A stretch of DNA of 64,000 nt, from the NCBI RefSeq assembly GCF_016919385.1, contig NZ_CP070351.1, positions 2,852,001 through 2,916,000 on the forward strand. Direction: 5' to 3'. Shown here piece by piece: positions 7,454-17,224 of the stretch. The position numbers and the translations under genes were made by a program. The notes beneath the pieces are model-generated. The model saw nothing but the letters and a program-made list of their open reading frames with translations. It was not told the origin of the DNA and searched no databases. Each line of letters begins with the position of its first letter. The first letter of the stretch is position 1. Source of the stretch: Gordonia sp. PDNC005. Its GTDB lineage: Bacteria; Actinomycetota; Actinomycetes; Mycobacteriales; Mycobacteriaceae.

Positions 7454-7654
7454 GTGGCTGTGACTAGCGAGAAGACGTTGACGATCACCACACGGCACGG
7501 CCCCGAGACTTTCCTTGGCGACCAGTTCGAGCTCGTCGAGGATGCACTTGGGTTCCAAGCAGTGATCGATACGAAGCGGGATGACATCGTGTGGCAGGAA
7601 TCTGCCGATGCCCGGATCATTTCAGTGACAGGCAGCGATCAGTCGACGATGTAG
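7454..7654 (+). CDS. Small hypothetical protein on the opposite strand to the late genes
   Basis: A 66-aa frame from GTG 7454 (VAVTSEKTLTITTRHG at the start) reads like a small beta-rich protein with high-GC third positions. It overlaps the last 16 bp of the tail gene at 7639. No good Shine-Dalgarno was seen and no family is recognised. It could be an isolated + strand gene or chance. Confidence 0.4.
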   Translation: MAVTSEKTLTITTRHGPETFLGDQFELVEDALGFQAVIDTKRDDIVWQESADARIISVTGSDQSTM

Positions 7655-8703
7655 CGGAGCTGGCCCGTCACTACGAGGCCCTCCGTGTACTGGTTGACGA
7701 TGCGCGGGTACCCGGTGTCCGGCTGGGCCGGAGACGACGCCGCCGACCGCCACGCCCTCATGCGAACATCCACCGACGACAACGCAGCGAAGATCAGTCC
7801 CGACGTCGCCCCCGACGAACACAGGACCTGCGCTCGCCAGTCCATGAGCCCGGTCGCCGGGGTCGCCAGATGTGCCGGGCACCAGCGGTCCGTCGTGCCC
7901 GTCCCGACTGGGACGGGCAGCGCGACGCTGATGTTTCCCCACCGAAAGTCCGAACCAGAGGTGCCTTTGCGGATCTCGAACTCGCCGTACAGCATGTTCC
8001 GGATGATCTTGTAGCGGCCGACCATGATGCCGCCCGTCCCGAGAACGATGTTGCCGCCGCCCGCCGACGTGAGCTGCGGAGTCCACGTCGACCACGGCTG
8101 CAGATTCGACTCGATGACCGACCACGAACCGTCGGCCAATCTGCAGTACCGCCACGCGTTCGTGTCCGTGACGAGTTCGGTGCCGACCGGTGCGTCGACC
8201 AGCTGAATCCACTGCGCCTGCAGCGCGTGCAGCGGGCCGCCCTTCCCGCCGTACGGGGCGATCGGGAACACCGCCGACCCTGTGAGTTGACCGGTGTTCG
8301 GTGCTACGCGCACTACGGCGAGCGGAGCCTCGTAGACGGTGCCCGGTGTGCGGGTCGGCGTCGGCGGGTTCACCGCGCCCGGCGTGCCCTGCTTGATGTC
8401 GAGCACCGCTGTCGACGCACCGAGACCCGCCCACACCAGCCGCAGGACCACCAGGTCGAGGCGGACCTGGCTGCCGGTGTTCGCGGCGAGCTGCAGCTGC
8501 CGGGCAGCGGTCTCGACGGTCGACACGCCGCAGACGAGTGCACTGCCGGCGGCGACCTGGACGGTCCGCTGCAGGCCGGTGACCGCAGTGACCTTGAAAT
8601 CGTCCGGGGTGCGGACCATGAACGGGACACCCGCGCGCGCCCACCGCCCTGCACCGGTCGACTCGGTGACAGTGCCCTGGGTACCGAAATAGGTGATCGC
8701 CAT
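7639..8703 (-). CDS. Minor tail protein, paralogue of the upstream gene (receptor-binding candidate)
   Basis: The product is 354 aa. It shares an architecture with the 357-aa protein encoded immediately upstream: an N-terminal MVRTPDDFKVT/VDSPNDLRVT segment, then VQVAAGSALVCGV/VSVAAGTAQVCGV, LDLVVLRLVWAG/LDVVVLRVVWAG, a Y-R-L-A-D-G-S-W/Y-R-R-N-S-D-G-S-W block, and a glycine-rich C-terminal beta domain. Position at the end of the tail module, before the lysin, suits baseplate upper proteins or receptor-binding proteins. No catalytic motif seen. Confidence 0.7.
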   Translation of the reverse strand: MAITYFGTQGTVTESTGAGRWARAGVPFMVRTPDDFKVTAVTGLQRTVQVAAGSALVCGVSTVETAARQLQLAANTGSQVRLDLVVLRLVWAGLGASTAVLDIKQGTPGAVNPPTPTRTPGTVYEAPLAVVRVAPNTGQLTGSAVFPIAPYGGKGGPLHALQAQWIQLVDAPVGTELVTDTNAWRYCRLADGSWSVIESNLQPWSTWTPQLTSAGGGNIVLGTGGIMVGRYKIIRNMLYGEFEIRKGTSGSDFRWGNISVALPVPVGTGTTDRWCPAHLATPATGLMDWRAQVLCSSGATSGLIFAALSSVDVRMRAWRSAASSPAQPDTGYPRIVNQYTEGLVVTGQLRYIVD

Positions 8704-8704
8704 G

Positions 8705-9778
8705 TCAGACCACCGAGTACAGCAGCGACAGGACGATGACCTTCGGGTTGGAGCGAGCGCTTCCGATGAGCGGGATGCCCTTGCCGGTGCCGTTCGTGGA
8801 GTCGGTGGCGCGCATCGGCTTCATGCGGCAGTCCGCGCCCGACGTCGGGCTGTACATGAGTGCGGTCGTCTCGCCGCCCTTCACCAGCGCTTGAATCGGC
8901 CAGTCCATCAGCGACTCGTCGGTGGTGTACAGGTGGCCTTCGAGCCACCGGTCGGCGAAGTTCGTGTCCGGGCCATAGCCGGGTGGCATGTCGATCGTCA
9001 GGTCACCGGCACCGAAGTTCCACCCCGCCGACCCGGTGCGAACCTCGATCTCACCGATCAGGAACTGGTCGACGACCTTGAACCGGCCACGCCTCACACC
9101 ACCGGTGCCGAGGCTCGCCGTTCCAGCCTGGACGTTGCCGTCGCCCTTGTACCGGATGATCGGGTCGAAGTACTTCCACGGACTGTTGACGTCGGTGACG
9201 AGCGTCCACGACCCATCCGAATTGCGGCGGTACGTGCGCGTGGTGCCCTCGATTGCCATCTCCGCCCCGACCGCGCCGTCGGCGATCGCACAGTACGACT
9301 CCTGACTGATGCGCATTCGGCCGCCGAGGCCACCGTAGGTCGCGACGTTGAAGATGTTCGGGCTGGTGATCGTCGACACCGACGTGCCGACCGACACGAC
9401 AGCCAGCGGCATCTCGTACGTCGCCCCTGCCGAGCGAGTGAGCGTCGGGAGGGTGCTTGACCCGGATGTTCCCTGCTTGACCACGATTGACACTGTCGAC
9501 GACGCACCCGCCCACACCACGCGCAGCACGACGACGTCGAGTCGCGTGCCACCGCTGTTGGCGGCGAACGTCAGTGACATCGCCGCATCAGACTTCACGG
9601 TCACGCCGCACACCTGCGCGGTACCGGCGGCGACAGACACAGTGCGGGTGCCTGCGGCGGTGGTGACTCGGAGGTCGTTCGGGCTGTCGACGAGTGCGGG
9701 CGGCGCGATCCGGAGGAACCGTCCGGCCTCCTGCGACTCGCTGACCGGGCCTTGGAACCCGGCAGTGGACATCACCAT
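8705..9778 (-). CDS. Minor tail protein, paralogue of the downstream gene
   Basis: The product is about 357 aa from ATG 9778, overlapping the upstream stop as ATGA; the longer frame to 10003 is a false extension. It has the same block order as the 354-aa protein at 7639, with clear similarity at the N-terminus and divergence at the C-terminus. The pair probably arose by tandem duplication and may recognise different surface features. One base separates it from its paralogue. Confidence 0.7.
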   Translation of the reverse strand: MVMSTAGFQGPVSESQEAGRFLRIAPPALVDSPNDLRVTTAAGTRTVSVAAGTAQVCGVTVKSDAAMSLTFAANSGGTRLDVVVLRVVWAGASSTVSIVVKQGTSGSSTLPTLTRSAGATYEMPLAVVSVGTSVSTITSPNIFNVATYGGLGGRMRISQESYCAIADGAVGAEMAIEGTTRTYRRNSDGSWTLVTDVNSPWKYFDPIIRYKGDGNVQAGTASLGTGGVRRGRFKVVDQFLIGEIEVRTGSAGWNFGAGDLTIDMPPGYGPDTNFADRWLEGHLYTTDESLMDWPIQALVKGGETTALMYSPTSGADCRMKPMRATDSTNGTGKGIPLIGSARSNPKVIVLSLLYSVV

Positions 9779-10935
9779 CAGCGTCTCCTTCGTTCTGCGG
9801 CGACATTCGCCGCGAGCCTTCGCACCGCCTGGACCACGACGGCCTCGGGTGGTGGGGTGGGCGCGCCGATCTTCGGCGTGTACCCGACTTCCCCGTTGTC
9901 GCTGGCAGCGAGCTTGATCTGGCTGATCGGTGACCGCCAGTCGATCCCAGCGACCTGCCCGCCTGCGAGGTCGCCGAGTTGGTAGTCGTCCCACGCTGAC
10001 CACGGCATCGCGTCCTCGACGGTGAAGTTCGCTGTGATGCCTCCGCGGACTTCGGCGAGCTTCGCCGCGCCTTTCGCGGCGATGTCTGCGGTGCCGGCGT
10101 CGACGTAGATCTCGGGGAGCCCGTACTTGCCGAGGCTCGCCGCGAGGTCATCGTTGCGCAGCTGCGTGTACTGCTTGTTCACGCCGTCGCCGGTGCCGCC
10201 GATCGTCGCCGTGTGCGCGGTCGGCGCAGTGAACGTCAGGTTGCCTTTGACGAGTTCGGCTTCGTCCCACAGCAGCCACGGCTGGACGCGCATCGGGACC
10301 GCATCGACAATGACCGTGCCTGGCGCGACGCCGGAGTCGGCGAGCGCCGGCGGCGGCTCGTCACCCGGGCCGAGCGTCGTCACCGTCAAACCGAGGTTCG
10401 CGGCGGCGAGGGCGTCCTCAATGAGTTCAGCGACGGTGTCCATGCGGGCCTTGATCGTGACGACCGGCGAAGGGTCCGGGTCCGGTGCCGGAGCGATGAC
10501 GATGGGGACGCCGGCGCGGACGACGATGTCGGCGAGGATCGCCTTGATGACGGTCTCGGCTGGGCCGGTGCGGGTGTCGAACTCGGCATAGCCCTGCTGG
10601 TTGAGTGTGCCGAGCGGGTTCTGCCGCGCCAACAGCGCCTTGAGCCAGATCCAGTCGTCGACGAGCGTCAGCTCCATCTGCCACGACCCGCGGTTCCGGT
10701 CCAACTGCAGGTCGAGTTCGGTCACTCGGCCAGTCCACGGGCGCCGGTGATCGACGCGCGCGAGAACGACCTCGTCGGTCAGGGCTGCGATCGCCCCGAA
10801 CAGCGGATGCAGCTCTGGGACGATCACACTGCCGGTACCGACCTGGTTCCACGTCCACACCACGTCGAGCTCGGTGTACGGCAGTTCCCCGATGAGCCGG
10901 TTGTCACGGTCGGCCAGCGACAGGATCGGCAGCAT
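9778..10935 (-). CDS. Minor tail protein, siphovirus Gp37-like family
   Basis: The product is 385 aa. The N-terminus DRDNRLIGELPYTELDVVW and the segment following, with W-x-G-R-V-T-E-L, resemble the ReqiPepy6 Gp37-like tail family, which sits after the distal tail protein in many actinophages. A middle domain (about 120-330) is a mixed alpha/beta tail-hub type. It overlaps the stop of the upstream Dit-like gene by one base. It is probably part of the baseplate hub. Confidence 0.75.
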   Translation of the reverse strand: MLPILSLADRDNRLIGELPYTELDVVWTWNQVGTGSVIVPELHPLFGAIAALTDEVVLARVDHRRPWTGRVTELDLQLDRNRGSWQMELTLVDDWIWLKALLARQNPLGTLNQQGYAEFDTRTGPAETVIKAILADIVVRAGVPIVIAPAPDPDPSPVVTIKARMDTVAELIEDALAAANLGLTVTTLGPGDEPPPALADSGVAPGTVIVDAVPMRVQPWLLWDEAELVKGNLTFTAPTAHTATIGGTGDGVNKQYTQLRNDDLAASLGKYGLPEIYVDAGTADIAAKGAAKLAEVRGGITANFTVEDAMPWSAWDDYQLGDLAGGQVAGIDWRSPISQIKLAASDNGEVGYTPKIGAPTPPPEAVVVQAVRRLAANVAAERRRR

Positions 10936-11840
10936 CAGTACGCCCCCAAGAACATCGGCTCGAGGGTGACTCGCACGTTCGATCCCGGACCAGCCGAAGC
11001 CATCTCGACCACGAGCGGCACCTGGTCACCAGCAGGGACAGGCTCGAAGCGACGGTTGTCGAGCTTGTGCCACGCCCGCGCCCCCGACTCGTCGAGCACG
11101 TCGCGGCGGATCGGGTTCGTGATGATCGTCAGCCGCTCGCCGTCGCCGAGGAACGGAACTGCCGTTGTCGCACCAGGCGTACCGATCGTCGCCTGCACCG
11201 GGCCTGTGATCTCCCACGTGAGCCACGAGTCGACATCGCCAGGGTTGGCGATCTCCACGCCCGACGACGAGTTGTTGCCGGCCGAGATCATCAGCGGTGG
11301 CCCCGACCCACCGTAGTAATCGGTCGTTGCGACCTCCTGGTACGGGAAGTCGATCGGGATCGGCTGCCCCTTCCAGAACGGTTCATCGTCGACAAGCTCG
11401 ATGTCGTACTCTGCGAGTCCGCGAATGTCGGGCATCTTCTTGAGCTTGTGGCCGATCGACTCCAGACGCAGGTCCAGCCAACGCGACTGCCCATCAGCAG
11501 TGCAGGTGAGCCTGCCCGCCGCTGTCGGCGACACACTGGCCCGGACGCGACGATCCAACGTCCGCCATGCAGCACCGCTACGGTACTGGCCGCCCAAAGC
11601 GGCGACCTCCGCAGATGCGCGGGTATCGCACACCTGCAGAGTCGCCTCCACCGTCGCGGGCTTCCACCGGGTGCCGTTGTAGCGGCGCCCTGCCGGAGTC
11701 GGCGTCGTCAGCTGCTCGAAGTCCGGGAACAGGATCCCGTCGATGCCTTCGCCGAGGATGACGCCGGCAGTGCCGTCGAGCCAGTCCCACGTCGACCCGT
11801 CGGGGCCGGTCCAGTCGAGCCGGACACCACTGTCAGACAA
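10935..11840 (-). CDS. Distal tail (Dit)-like minor tail protein
   Basis: The product is about 301 aa from TTG 11840, supported by GGAGG seven bases upstream and a short overlap with the tape measure stop; the longer frame to 11957 lies inside the tape measure gene. It starts LSDSGVRLDWTGPDGSTWD and ends with a beta-sandwich-like domain (SSSGVEIANPGDVDSW, VTLEPMFLG). The gene after the tape measure normally encodes the distal tail protein that joins tail tube and hub. Confidence 0.75.
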   Translation of the reverse strand: MSDSGVRLDWTGPDGSTWDWLDGTAGVILGEGIDGILFPDFEQLTTPTPAGRRYNGTRWKPATVEATLQVCDTRASAEVAALGGQYRSGAAWRTLDRRVRASVSPTAAGRLTCTADGQSRWLDLRLESIGHKLKKMPDIRGLAEYDIELVDDEPFWKGQPIPIDFPYQEVATTDYYGGSGPPLMISAGNNSSSGVEIANPGDVDSWLTWEITGPVQATIGTPGATTAVPFLGDGERLTIITNPIRRDVLDESGARAWHKLDNRRFEPVPAGDQVPLVVEMASAGPGSNVRVTLEPMFLGAY

Positions 11841-14800
11841 GAGCCACCTCCTGGCGGATAGCGCGACGAACGGACCTGCGGGCCGTCGCCTGCTGGGCAT
11901 CTGGATCGATGAGCCACTGGTTCTGCACGTGCTGGCCGACGTACGTCGACCCGGCACGCTCGTCCTCGATCCACCGCTGCGCGATGCCGACGAACGCTTC
12001 TGACTCCGACGGCGTCAGGACTGCTTCCGGCTTGCGGAAACCGTTGTAGTGCGCGCTCATGCCAGGCTCCATCCAGCCGCCCTGGTCGTAGCCGAGCTTG
12101 GCGACCAAGCCACGGGCTTGCGGCATCGCGTTGCCGTAACGATCCGGATATGCGGACCTTTGCACTGCCTGCGCTGCTGCGCCGGGATCCATCGACCGCC
12201 AGTCGATCTGCGACAACGCGTCGAAGAACAGTCCGGCAGATGCGCGCGGGTTCATGCGCTGCTGGAGCGTCCCCCACCCGGCCTGACGCTGCTGGAAGAG
12301 ACCAACCGAATCGTGGTCTGAACCAACCGCATCGTGCGGGTACTTGAGGCTCTCCGGCACCGCGTGGTTGGCGTACATCTTCAACCCGGTCTCGACGATC
12401 GACGTCGCGACACCGATTGCGGCGCCCATCGGCCCCATGTTCCGCAGCTTCGCCGCGGCGATGATCTCCTTGGCGTAGAACTCGCTGCCCGATCCGAGCG
12501 GCCCCATGCCGCCCGACGCCAGGAGCTCCTCGACCTTCTTGTCGATCGTCTTCTGCGCCGCGCCTCGCATCGTGTCCCACGTCTTCGGCGGCAGGGTGCC
12601 GATCGTGCCCGCACCCTTGAACGCCGCCAAGGACGCGTTCACGCGACTGATGTGCGGCTTCATCGCGTCGGCGACCATCGCACCCGGGTCGATGTACTTG
12701 CCGTTGCCCGGAACAAACGACCCGTCGACGATCGCCATGTGGAACCGTCGATTGAACTGCGGATCGTCGGCACCGGTCGCCGGGCCACCGTAGGTCGCGC
12801 CGCCACCGGTACCGCCACCGGACTCGACGTTGACGTTCGGCAGACCCGGAACACCACCGAGCGTGCCTGCGGTGTGCGGATCGGAAATGCCGACCGAGAA
12901 GCCAGCGCCAAGACCGGGCACCCATGCGCCCTGCTGATCGCCGGGGAACGACATCGTCGCCCACTTGCGCATCATTCCGGAGCCGCCGAGGATGACGTCG
13001 GCGATCGACGACATGTAGCCCGAGCAGTCCGTGCCGTGGTGAGTGGCGAAGCTACCGCCCCACTCGTACGGGGTGCCGGACCACTTGCGGGCGAAGTCGT
13101 GGCCACGCTTGAGCGCATTCCACGCCGGGGTGCCCATCGCGACGCCGCCCTTGGCGTAGTACGACAGCAGGCCCTCGGGGCCGCCGGGAGTCTTCTTCCC
13201 CGACAGCGACTGACGTCGTGCAGATTCGAGCATCCCTGCGCCGCGGGACCAGTTGCCGCCGCCGATGTCCTCGACCATTTTCACCGGTGCGACGAACTCC
13301 TTGTTCGACAGCATCGCGGGGATCTTGTCCGACGTCGGACCACCCGGGCCGCGGACGGCGCCACCGGTCGCGAACCGAAGCGGGTACGTCGCCATCGTCT
13401 TCGTGCCGATCAGCTCACTGACCGAGTTCCACATGCCGACCAGGCCGTCGTTGAAGACCTGCGTGATCGTGAACCGGACCGGCGCGGCTGTGCCCTCGCG
13501 GACCTGCGACCACTGCGTCGCAATGGTGTTCGCCGCCGGACCGAACGAGTTCGCGGTGTTCCACAGAGCGTTGCGTGTCTCGGTGAACGCAGTGTTCATC
13601 GGACCTGCCTGGACAGCCCGGATGTTGGCTCCGGCCGCCGACCACTGCGGGTTGATTACGCCATTTACCGACGACACGAACGCCGACCCAGTCTGCGCCA
13701 GCGACGCGTTGACCGCGGCGAGCGACGGCGTGATCGTCCCCATCTGTACTGCCGAGATCGTCGACCCGAGAGCCGTCATCGCCGGACCAGCGATCGTGCC
13801 GAGTTGCGTCGTCGCTGTCAGAGCAAGCGAGGTCAGCTGGGACTCGACACCGAGAAGCGCCGGGCCGATCAGCGCGGTCGCCGACACGACGGTCTCGCCG
13901 AGTGCCCCGACAGCTGCGCCAGCCACTCCGGCACCTGCCCCCGTCACACCACCACCGGCGGCCGGAGCCGCGGCACCAGGACCACCGGTCGCCGTAGCCT
14001 GCTGCCCGGTGTTCCCGGCGATCGTCGACAGCAGTGCGACCATCTGCGCGAACGGATCACCCGACGGCGCAGCCGGTGCCGACGTCGGCGTACCGACGGC
14101 ACCGCCAGTGGCGAACGCTGCGGCGACCTGCGGCTTGAACAGACCGGCGTTGACCTGCGGCTTGAACAGACCGGCGTTGACCTGGTTCATGAAGTCCACG
14201 CCGTACTTGCGGACGGCCGCGGTCTTCATCACGAACTCGCCGTTGGACAGCTTCGCGTCGATCTTGTCGTCCGTCGGGCCACCGGCACCCCGAACCGGGC
14301 CACCCGACGCCAGGTACGGGATGTCGGGTGTGTCCAGCGACTGCCCGCCGATCTTGAAATCGTTGTCGCCTGGCAGCGGGTTCGGGATGGTGATTTCGGG
14401 GAGCTTGAAGCTCAGGTCGTTCCACTTTCGGACGACCCAGTTCACAGCGGACTTGAAACCGTCCTTGATGCCGTCCCACAGTCCGGACGCCGCGTCGCGG
14501 ACCTTCTGAGGCAGGCCACGGACGAAATCGACGACGGCAGTGAACTTTTCGACGATCCAGTCTTTCGCGTCCCGCGCAGCGTCCTTGATCATCGCTATCG
14601 CGAGCTGCATCCGCTCGCCCATTTTCGAGAAGTGGTCGGAGAGCTTCCCCGTCCACTCCGACAGCTTCTCGAGTGCCGGCATCACCAGCGGCATGATCAC
14701 GTTGCTGATCCACCACGTCATCAGGCGAATCAGCTCGGTGATGATCGGCAGCATGATCTGCGTGTTCATCATGAACATCGGCAGCAGATCGACCGCGATT

Positions 14801-17205
14801 TTCAGCAGCGGCGGCAGGATCGGAAGCAACGCGTCTACCAGCTGCATGAACGCATCGACCATGGGCGTGATCAGCGGTGTCATCATCTGTATCGCCTGGA
14901 CAAGGGCGTCGCCGAGGATCTGACCGACCTCGGCCAGGATCGGCGTCAGGGCCTCGATCACTGGGCGCAGTGCCTCGGCGAGTTGCGCGATCAGCGGGGC
15001 CGTCGCGTCGACGACGGCCTGGACGATCCCGATCAGTGGCGTCAGGATCGCCGACGCCAACTCGAACAGCGGCGGAAGGAGCGGCGCGACAGCCGCAAGC
15101 AGGGACGCCGCGAGTTCGGCCAACTTCGCGAACACGGGACCGGCGATCGGGAGGATCTGCGCGATCACCCGTCCGATGGTCTGAACACCCTGCGACAGCG
15201 GCGGGAGGATCGGGATCAGCGCCGTCGCCAACGCCGAGATCACCTGCCCGAGCACAGGGAGAATCGGCGTAAGCGCCTGCGCGAAAGCAGCACCCAGCTG
15301 ACCCAGCTGCGGCGCGATCATCACAAGGGTGTTGCCCAGAGTCGACAGCAGCGGAGTCAGCGCAGGCATCACGGCGTTCGCGAGCGTCGTCAGGGTCCGG
15401 ACGACGTCGCCGAGCAGCGGCCCGATCCCGGACTCGAGGAGCACGCCGAACGACTGGAACAGTTGCGTCATCGCGCCGCTGTTGGACAGTTCGGTGAACG
15501 CCTGCCCGATCTCGCCGAAGATCGCGCCGAAGCCCTCGCCGAGCTGCTTCGCGACCGGCGCCGCAGCAGCACCGAGATCGAGGACGCCCTGCGTCATGTC
15601 GAGAATCCCCGACTTCGCGCCAGCGATGACGCCAGCTGTCGCGGAGAATGCGAGGCCGACCTTGTCGACATTCGCAGGCTGCTGCAGCAGCCCAGCCATG
15701 CCGTGCGCGACACCGTTCATCTCGGTCGCGATCCCCGTCAGACCAGTCTTGAGGACAGGGAGATAGGTGGTCGCCAGGCCCTGGATCGACTCGGCAGCAC
15801 CCTCGAACAGGGCGTCCTGCGTGGCGTGCTTGACCTCGTTCCACGCGTCACTCATGCCGTGGACCGTCTCCACGAACGCACGCGCATTCGGCGACAACTT
15901 CGCCAGCGCCTCCGCGACCGGGTCCTTCCCACCAGCCGCCGACGCCGTCGACTTCATTGCATCCGCGAGAGCACGCTGAGCCTCGACGACCTGGTAGTCG
16001 GCATCGGCGATGGCCTGCTTGGCCTTGACGACCTGGTCCGACCCTTCAACGCCCTTCTTGTTCGCCTCAGCCGTGTCGGCCGCCAGCCGCTTACCGCGCT
16101 TGGCAGCTTCCTCCTGACGCAGGACCGCCTGGTCGAGCGACAGTTGGGCCTTCTCGCGGTCACGCTTGGTGGCCTTCGAGTCGTTCTTGGTCTTGGCGAG
16201 TTCGTCGCGGGCGTCGGCGACAGCGATCGCCGCCTCACGCTCGTCGAGCGCGGACTGACGCAACGACATGTTCATGTCGTCGATCTCGCGGCGCGCATCC
16301 TTTCGGGCGCGAGTCAGATCCTCCTGGGCCTGCTTCGACCCACGCAGCGCCGTCTGCACACTGTGCTCGGCCGACGCGATGGCCGACGAGTTGTCGACCG
16401 CAGCCGCACCCGCGCCACCAGCGTCCTTGCCGAACGCCTTGAACGCCTCGCCGATCCCACGAAGTCCGACCGTGATCGCGCCAATCGCAGGTAGACCCGC
16501 AGCGGCCAGACCGGCCAGACCGATCGCGAGACCACCGACCGCGCCACCAGCCAAACCTGCTGCGCCACCGATCCCAGCGACCGCCGCCGTGACGAGCCCA
16601 ACCTTGCCTGCAGCGGAACCGATCCGGCCAAAAGACGACGTCGCCCGGTTTGCCGAGTTCGACGCGTTGTTCGACGCGTTGTTCAGCTGGTTGAGATGAC
16701 CGATGAGCTGCTGGAGCGTCGAGTTATCTGTGCGGATCCGGACGACAAGCGGATTGCCGTTGAGCCACGCCTGCATCTGGGCATGCACCGCGTGAAGCGA
16801 TGCACTCGACCCGTCTACCTGCAGGCTCGTGTGGATCGTCCCCGACGGCAGTGCAGCCAACGCCGCATGGACGGCGGCTGTGTCCACATCGAGGGACGTC
16901 GGGATCGTGACCCGCAGATGCTCGACCTGCGCCCGGAAGTGAGCCGCATCGACCTGCAGCTTCGTCGGAACAGTGACGTTGAGGTTCTTGACCTGCTCAC
17001 GGAACTGGGCCGCCGACACCGACAGCTTCACCGGAACCGTCACCTTGACGGCCTCTACCCGCGACTTGAACGCCGCAACGTCCGGGACGAGATCAACCGA
17101 AGCCGTCAGCTTCATCTTCCGCAGGTCCGTCGACGCCTTCTTGTGGAAGCCCGCGAGGGACGGGACCAGCTGAATCTTTGCGCTGGCTGCGGTAAAGGTC
17201 GCCAC
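11833..17205 (-). CDS. Tape measure protein with two peptidoglycan-hydrolase-like regions
   Basis: The product is 1790 aa from a GTG. It sets tail length and threads the tail tube. Residues about 1-150 repeat a V-K-x-x-V-P-V/T-x-L-x-V-D-A-A motif. A charged coiled coil covers about 270-400, and a long Ala/Gly/Leu/Pro-rich hydrophobic stretch about 430-870. Near residue 1380 is an NlpC/P60-like segment (YEWGG, DCSGY with a candidate cysteine). Near residue 1640 is a lysozyme/transglycosylase-like SVGLFQQR segment typical of actinophage tape measures. These probably open the wall during DNA entry. A 27-bp in-frame tandem duplication lies at 14131-14184. It is the longest gene in the window, and its antisense frames are shadows. 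Confidence 0.93.
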   Translation of the reverse strand: MATFTAASAKIQLVPSLAGFHKKASTDLRKMKLTASVDLVPDVAAFKSRVEAVKVTVPVKLSVSAAQFREQVKNLNVTVPTKLQVDAAHFRAQVEHLRVTIPTSLDVDTAAVHAALAALPSGTIHTSLQVDGSSASLHAVHAQMQAWLNGNPLVVRIRTDNSTLQQLIGHLNQLNNASNNASNSANRATSSFGRIGSAAGKVGLVTAAVAGIGGAAGLAGGAVGGLAIGLAGLAAAGLPAIGAITVGLRGIGEAFKAFGKDAGGAGAAAVDNSSAIASAEHSVQTALRGSKQAQEDLTRARKDARREIDDMNMSLRQSALDEREAAIAVADARDELAKTKNDSKATKRDREKAQLSLDQAVLRQEEAAKRGKRLAADTAEANKKGVEGSDQVVKAKQAIADADYQVVEAQRALADAMKSTASAAGGKDPVAEALAKLSPNARAFVETVHGMSDAWNEVKHATQDALFEGAAESIQGLATTYLPVLKTGLTGIATEMNGVAHGMAGLLQQPANVDKVGLAFSATAGVIAGAKSGILDMTQGVLDLGAAAAPVAKQLGEGFGAIFGEIGQAFTELSNSGAMTQLFQSFGVLLESGIGPLLGDVVRTLTTLANAVMPALTPLLSTLGNTLVMIAPQLGQLGAAFAQALTPILPVLGQVISALATALIPILPPLSQGVQTIGRVIAQILPIAGPVFAKLAELAASLLAAVAPLLPPLFELASAILTPLIGIVQAVVDATAPLIAQLAEALRPVIEALTPILAEVGQILGDALVQAIQMMTPLITPMVDAFMQLVDALLPILPPLLKIAVDLLPMFMMNTQIMLPIITELIRLMTWWISNVIMPLVMPALEKLSEWTGKLSDHFSKMGERMQLAIAMIKDAARDAKDWIVEKFTAVVDFVRGLPQKVRDAASGLWDGIKDGFKSAVNWVVRKWNDLSFKLPEITIPNPLPGDNDFKIGGQSLDTPDIPYLASGGPVRGAGGPTDDKIDAKLSNGEFVMKTAAVRKYGVDFMNQVNAGLFKPQVNAGLFKPQVAAAFATGGAVGTPTSAPAAPSGDPFAQMVALLSTIAGNTGQQATATGGPGAAAPAAGGGVTGAGAGVAGAAVGALGETVVSATALIGPALLGVESQLTSLALTATTQLGTIAGPAMTALGSTISAVQMGTITPSLAAVNASLAQTGSAFVSSVNGVINPQWSAAGANIRAVQAGPMNTAFTETRNALWNTANSFGPAANTIATQWSQVREGTAAPVRFTITQVFNDGLVGMWNSVSELIGTKTMATYPLRFATGGAVRGPGGPTSDKIPAMLSNKEFVAPVKMVEDIGGGNWSRGAGMLESARRQSLSGKKTPGGPEGLLSYYAKGGVAMGTPAWNALKRGHDFARKWSGTPYEWGGSFATHHGTDCSGYMSSIADVILGGSGMMRKWATMSFPGDQQGAWVPGLGAGFSVGISDPHTAGTLGGVPGLPNVNVESGGGTGGGATYGGPATGADDPQFNRRFHMAIVDGSFVPGNGKYIDPGAMVADAMKPHISRVNASLAAFKGAGTIGTLPPKTWDTMRGAAQKTIDKKVEELLASGGMGPLGSGSEFYAKEIIAAAKLRNMGPMGAAIGVATSIVETGLKMYANHAVPESLKYPHDAVGSDHDSVGLFQQRQAGWGTLQQRMNPRASAGLFFDALSQIDWRSMDPGAAAQAVQRSAYPDRYGNAMPQARGLVAKLGYDQGGWMEPGMSAHYNGFRKPEAVLTPSESEAFVGIAQRWIEDERAGSTYVGQHVQNQWLIDPDAQQATARRSVRRAIRQEVALV
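14131..14184 (-). repeat. In-frame 27-bp tandem duplication in the tape measure gene
   Basis: CGGCTTGAACAGACCGGCGT plus TGACCTG is present twice head to tail (14131-14157 and 14158-14184). It encodes the nine-residue unit QVNAGLFKP twice. The copies are identical, so the event is recent. It adds nine residues without disturbing the frame. Confidence 0.9.
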
Positions 17206-17224
17206 TGATCCCCCTGCTGTTCGG

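Noticed and set aside
7622..10151. Several long frames antisense or out of phase with the two tail paralogues and the Gp37-like gene
   Set aside because: They are Arg/Ser/Pro-rich shadows with no start signals. The in-phase genes explain the region with overlapping stops and starts.
12334..16494. 1386-codon open frame on the + strand
   Set aside because: It lies wholly antisense to the tape measure gene. The product is Arg/His/Asp-rich with no domain, a usual shadow of high-GC coding DNA.
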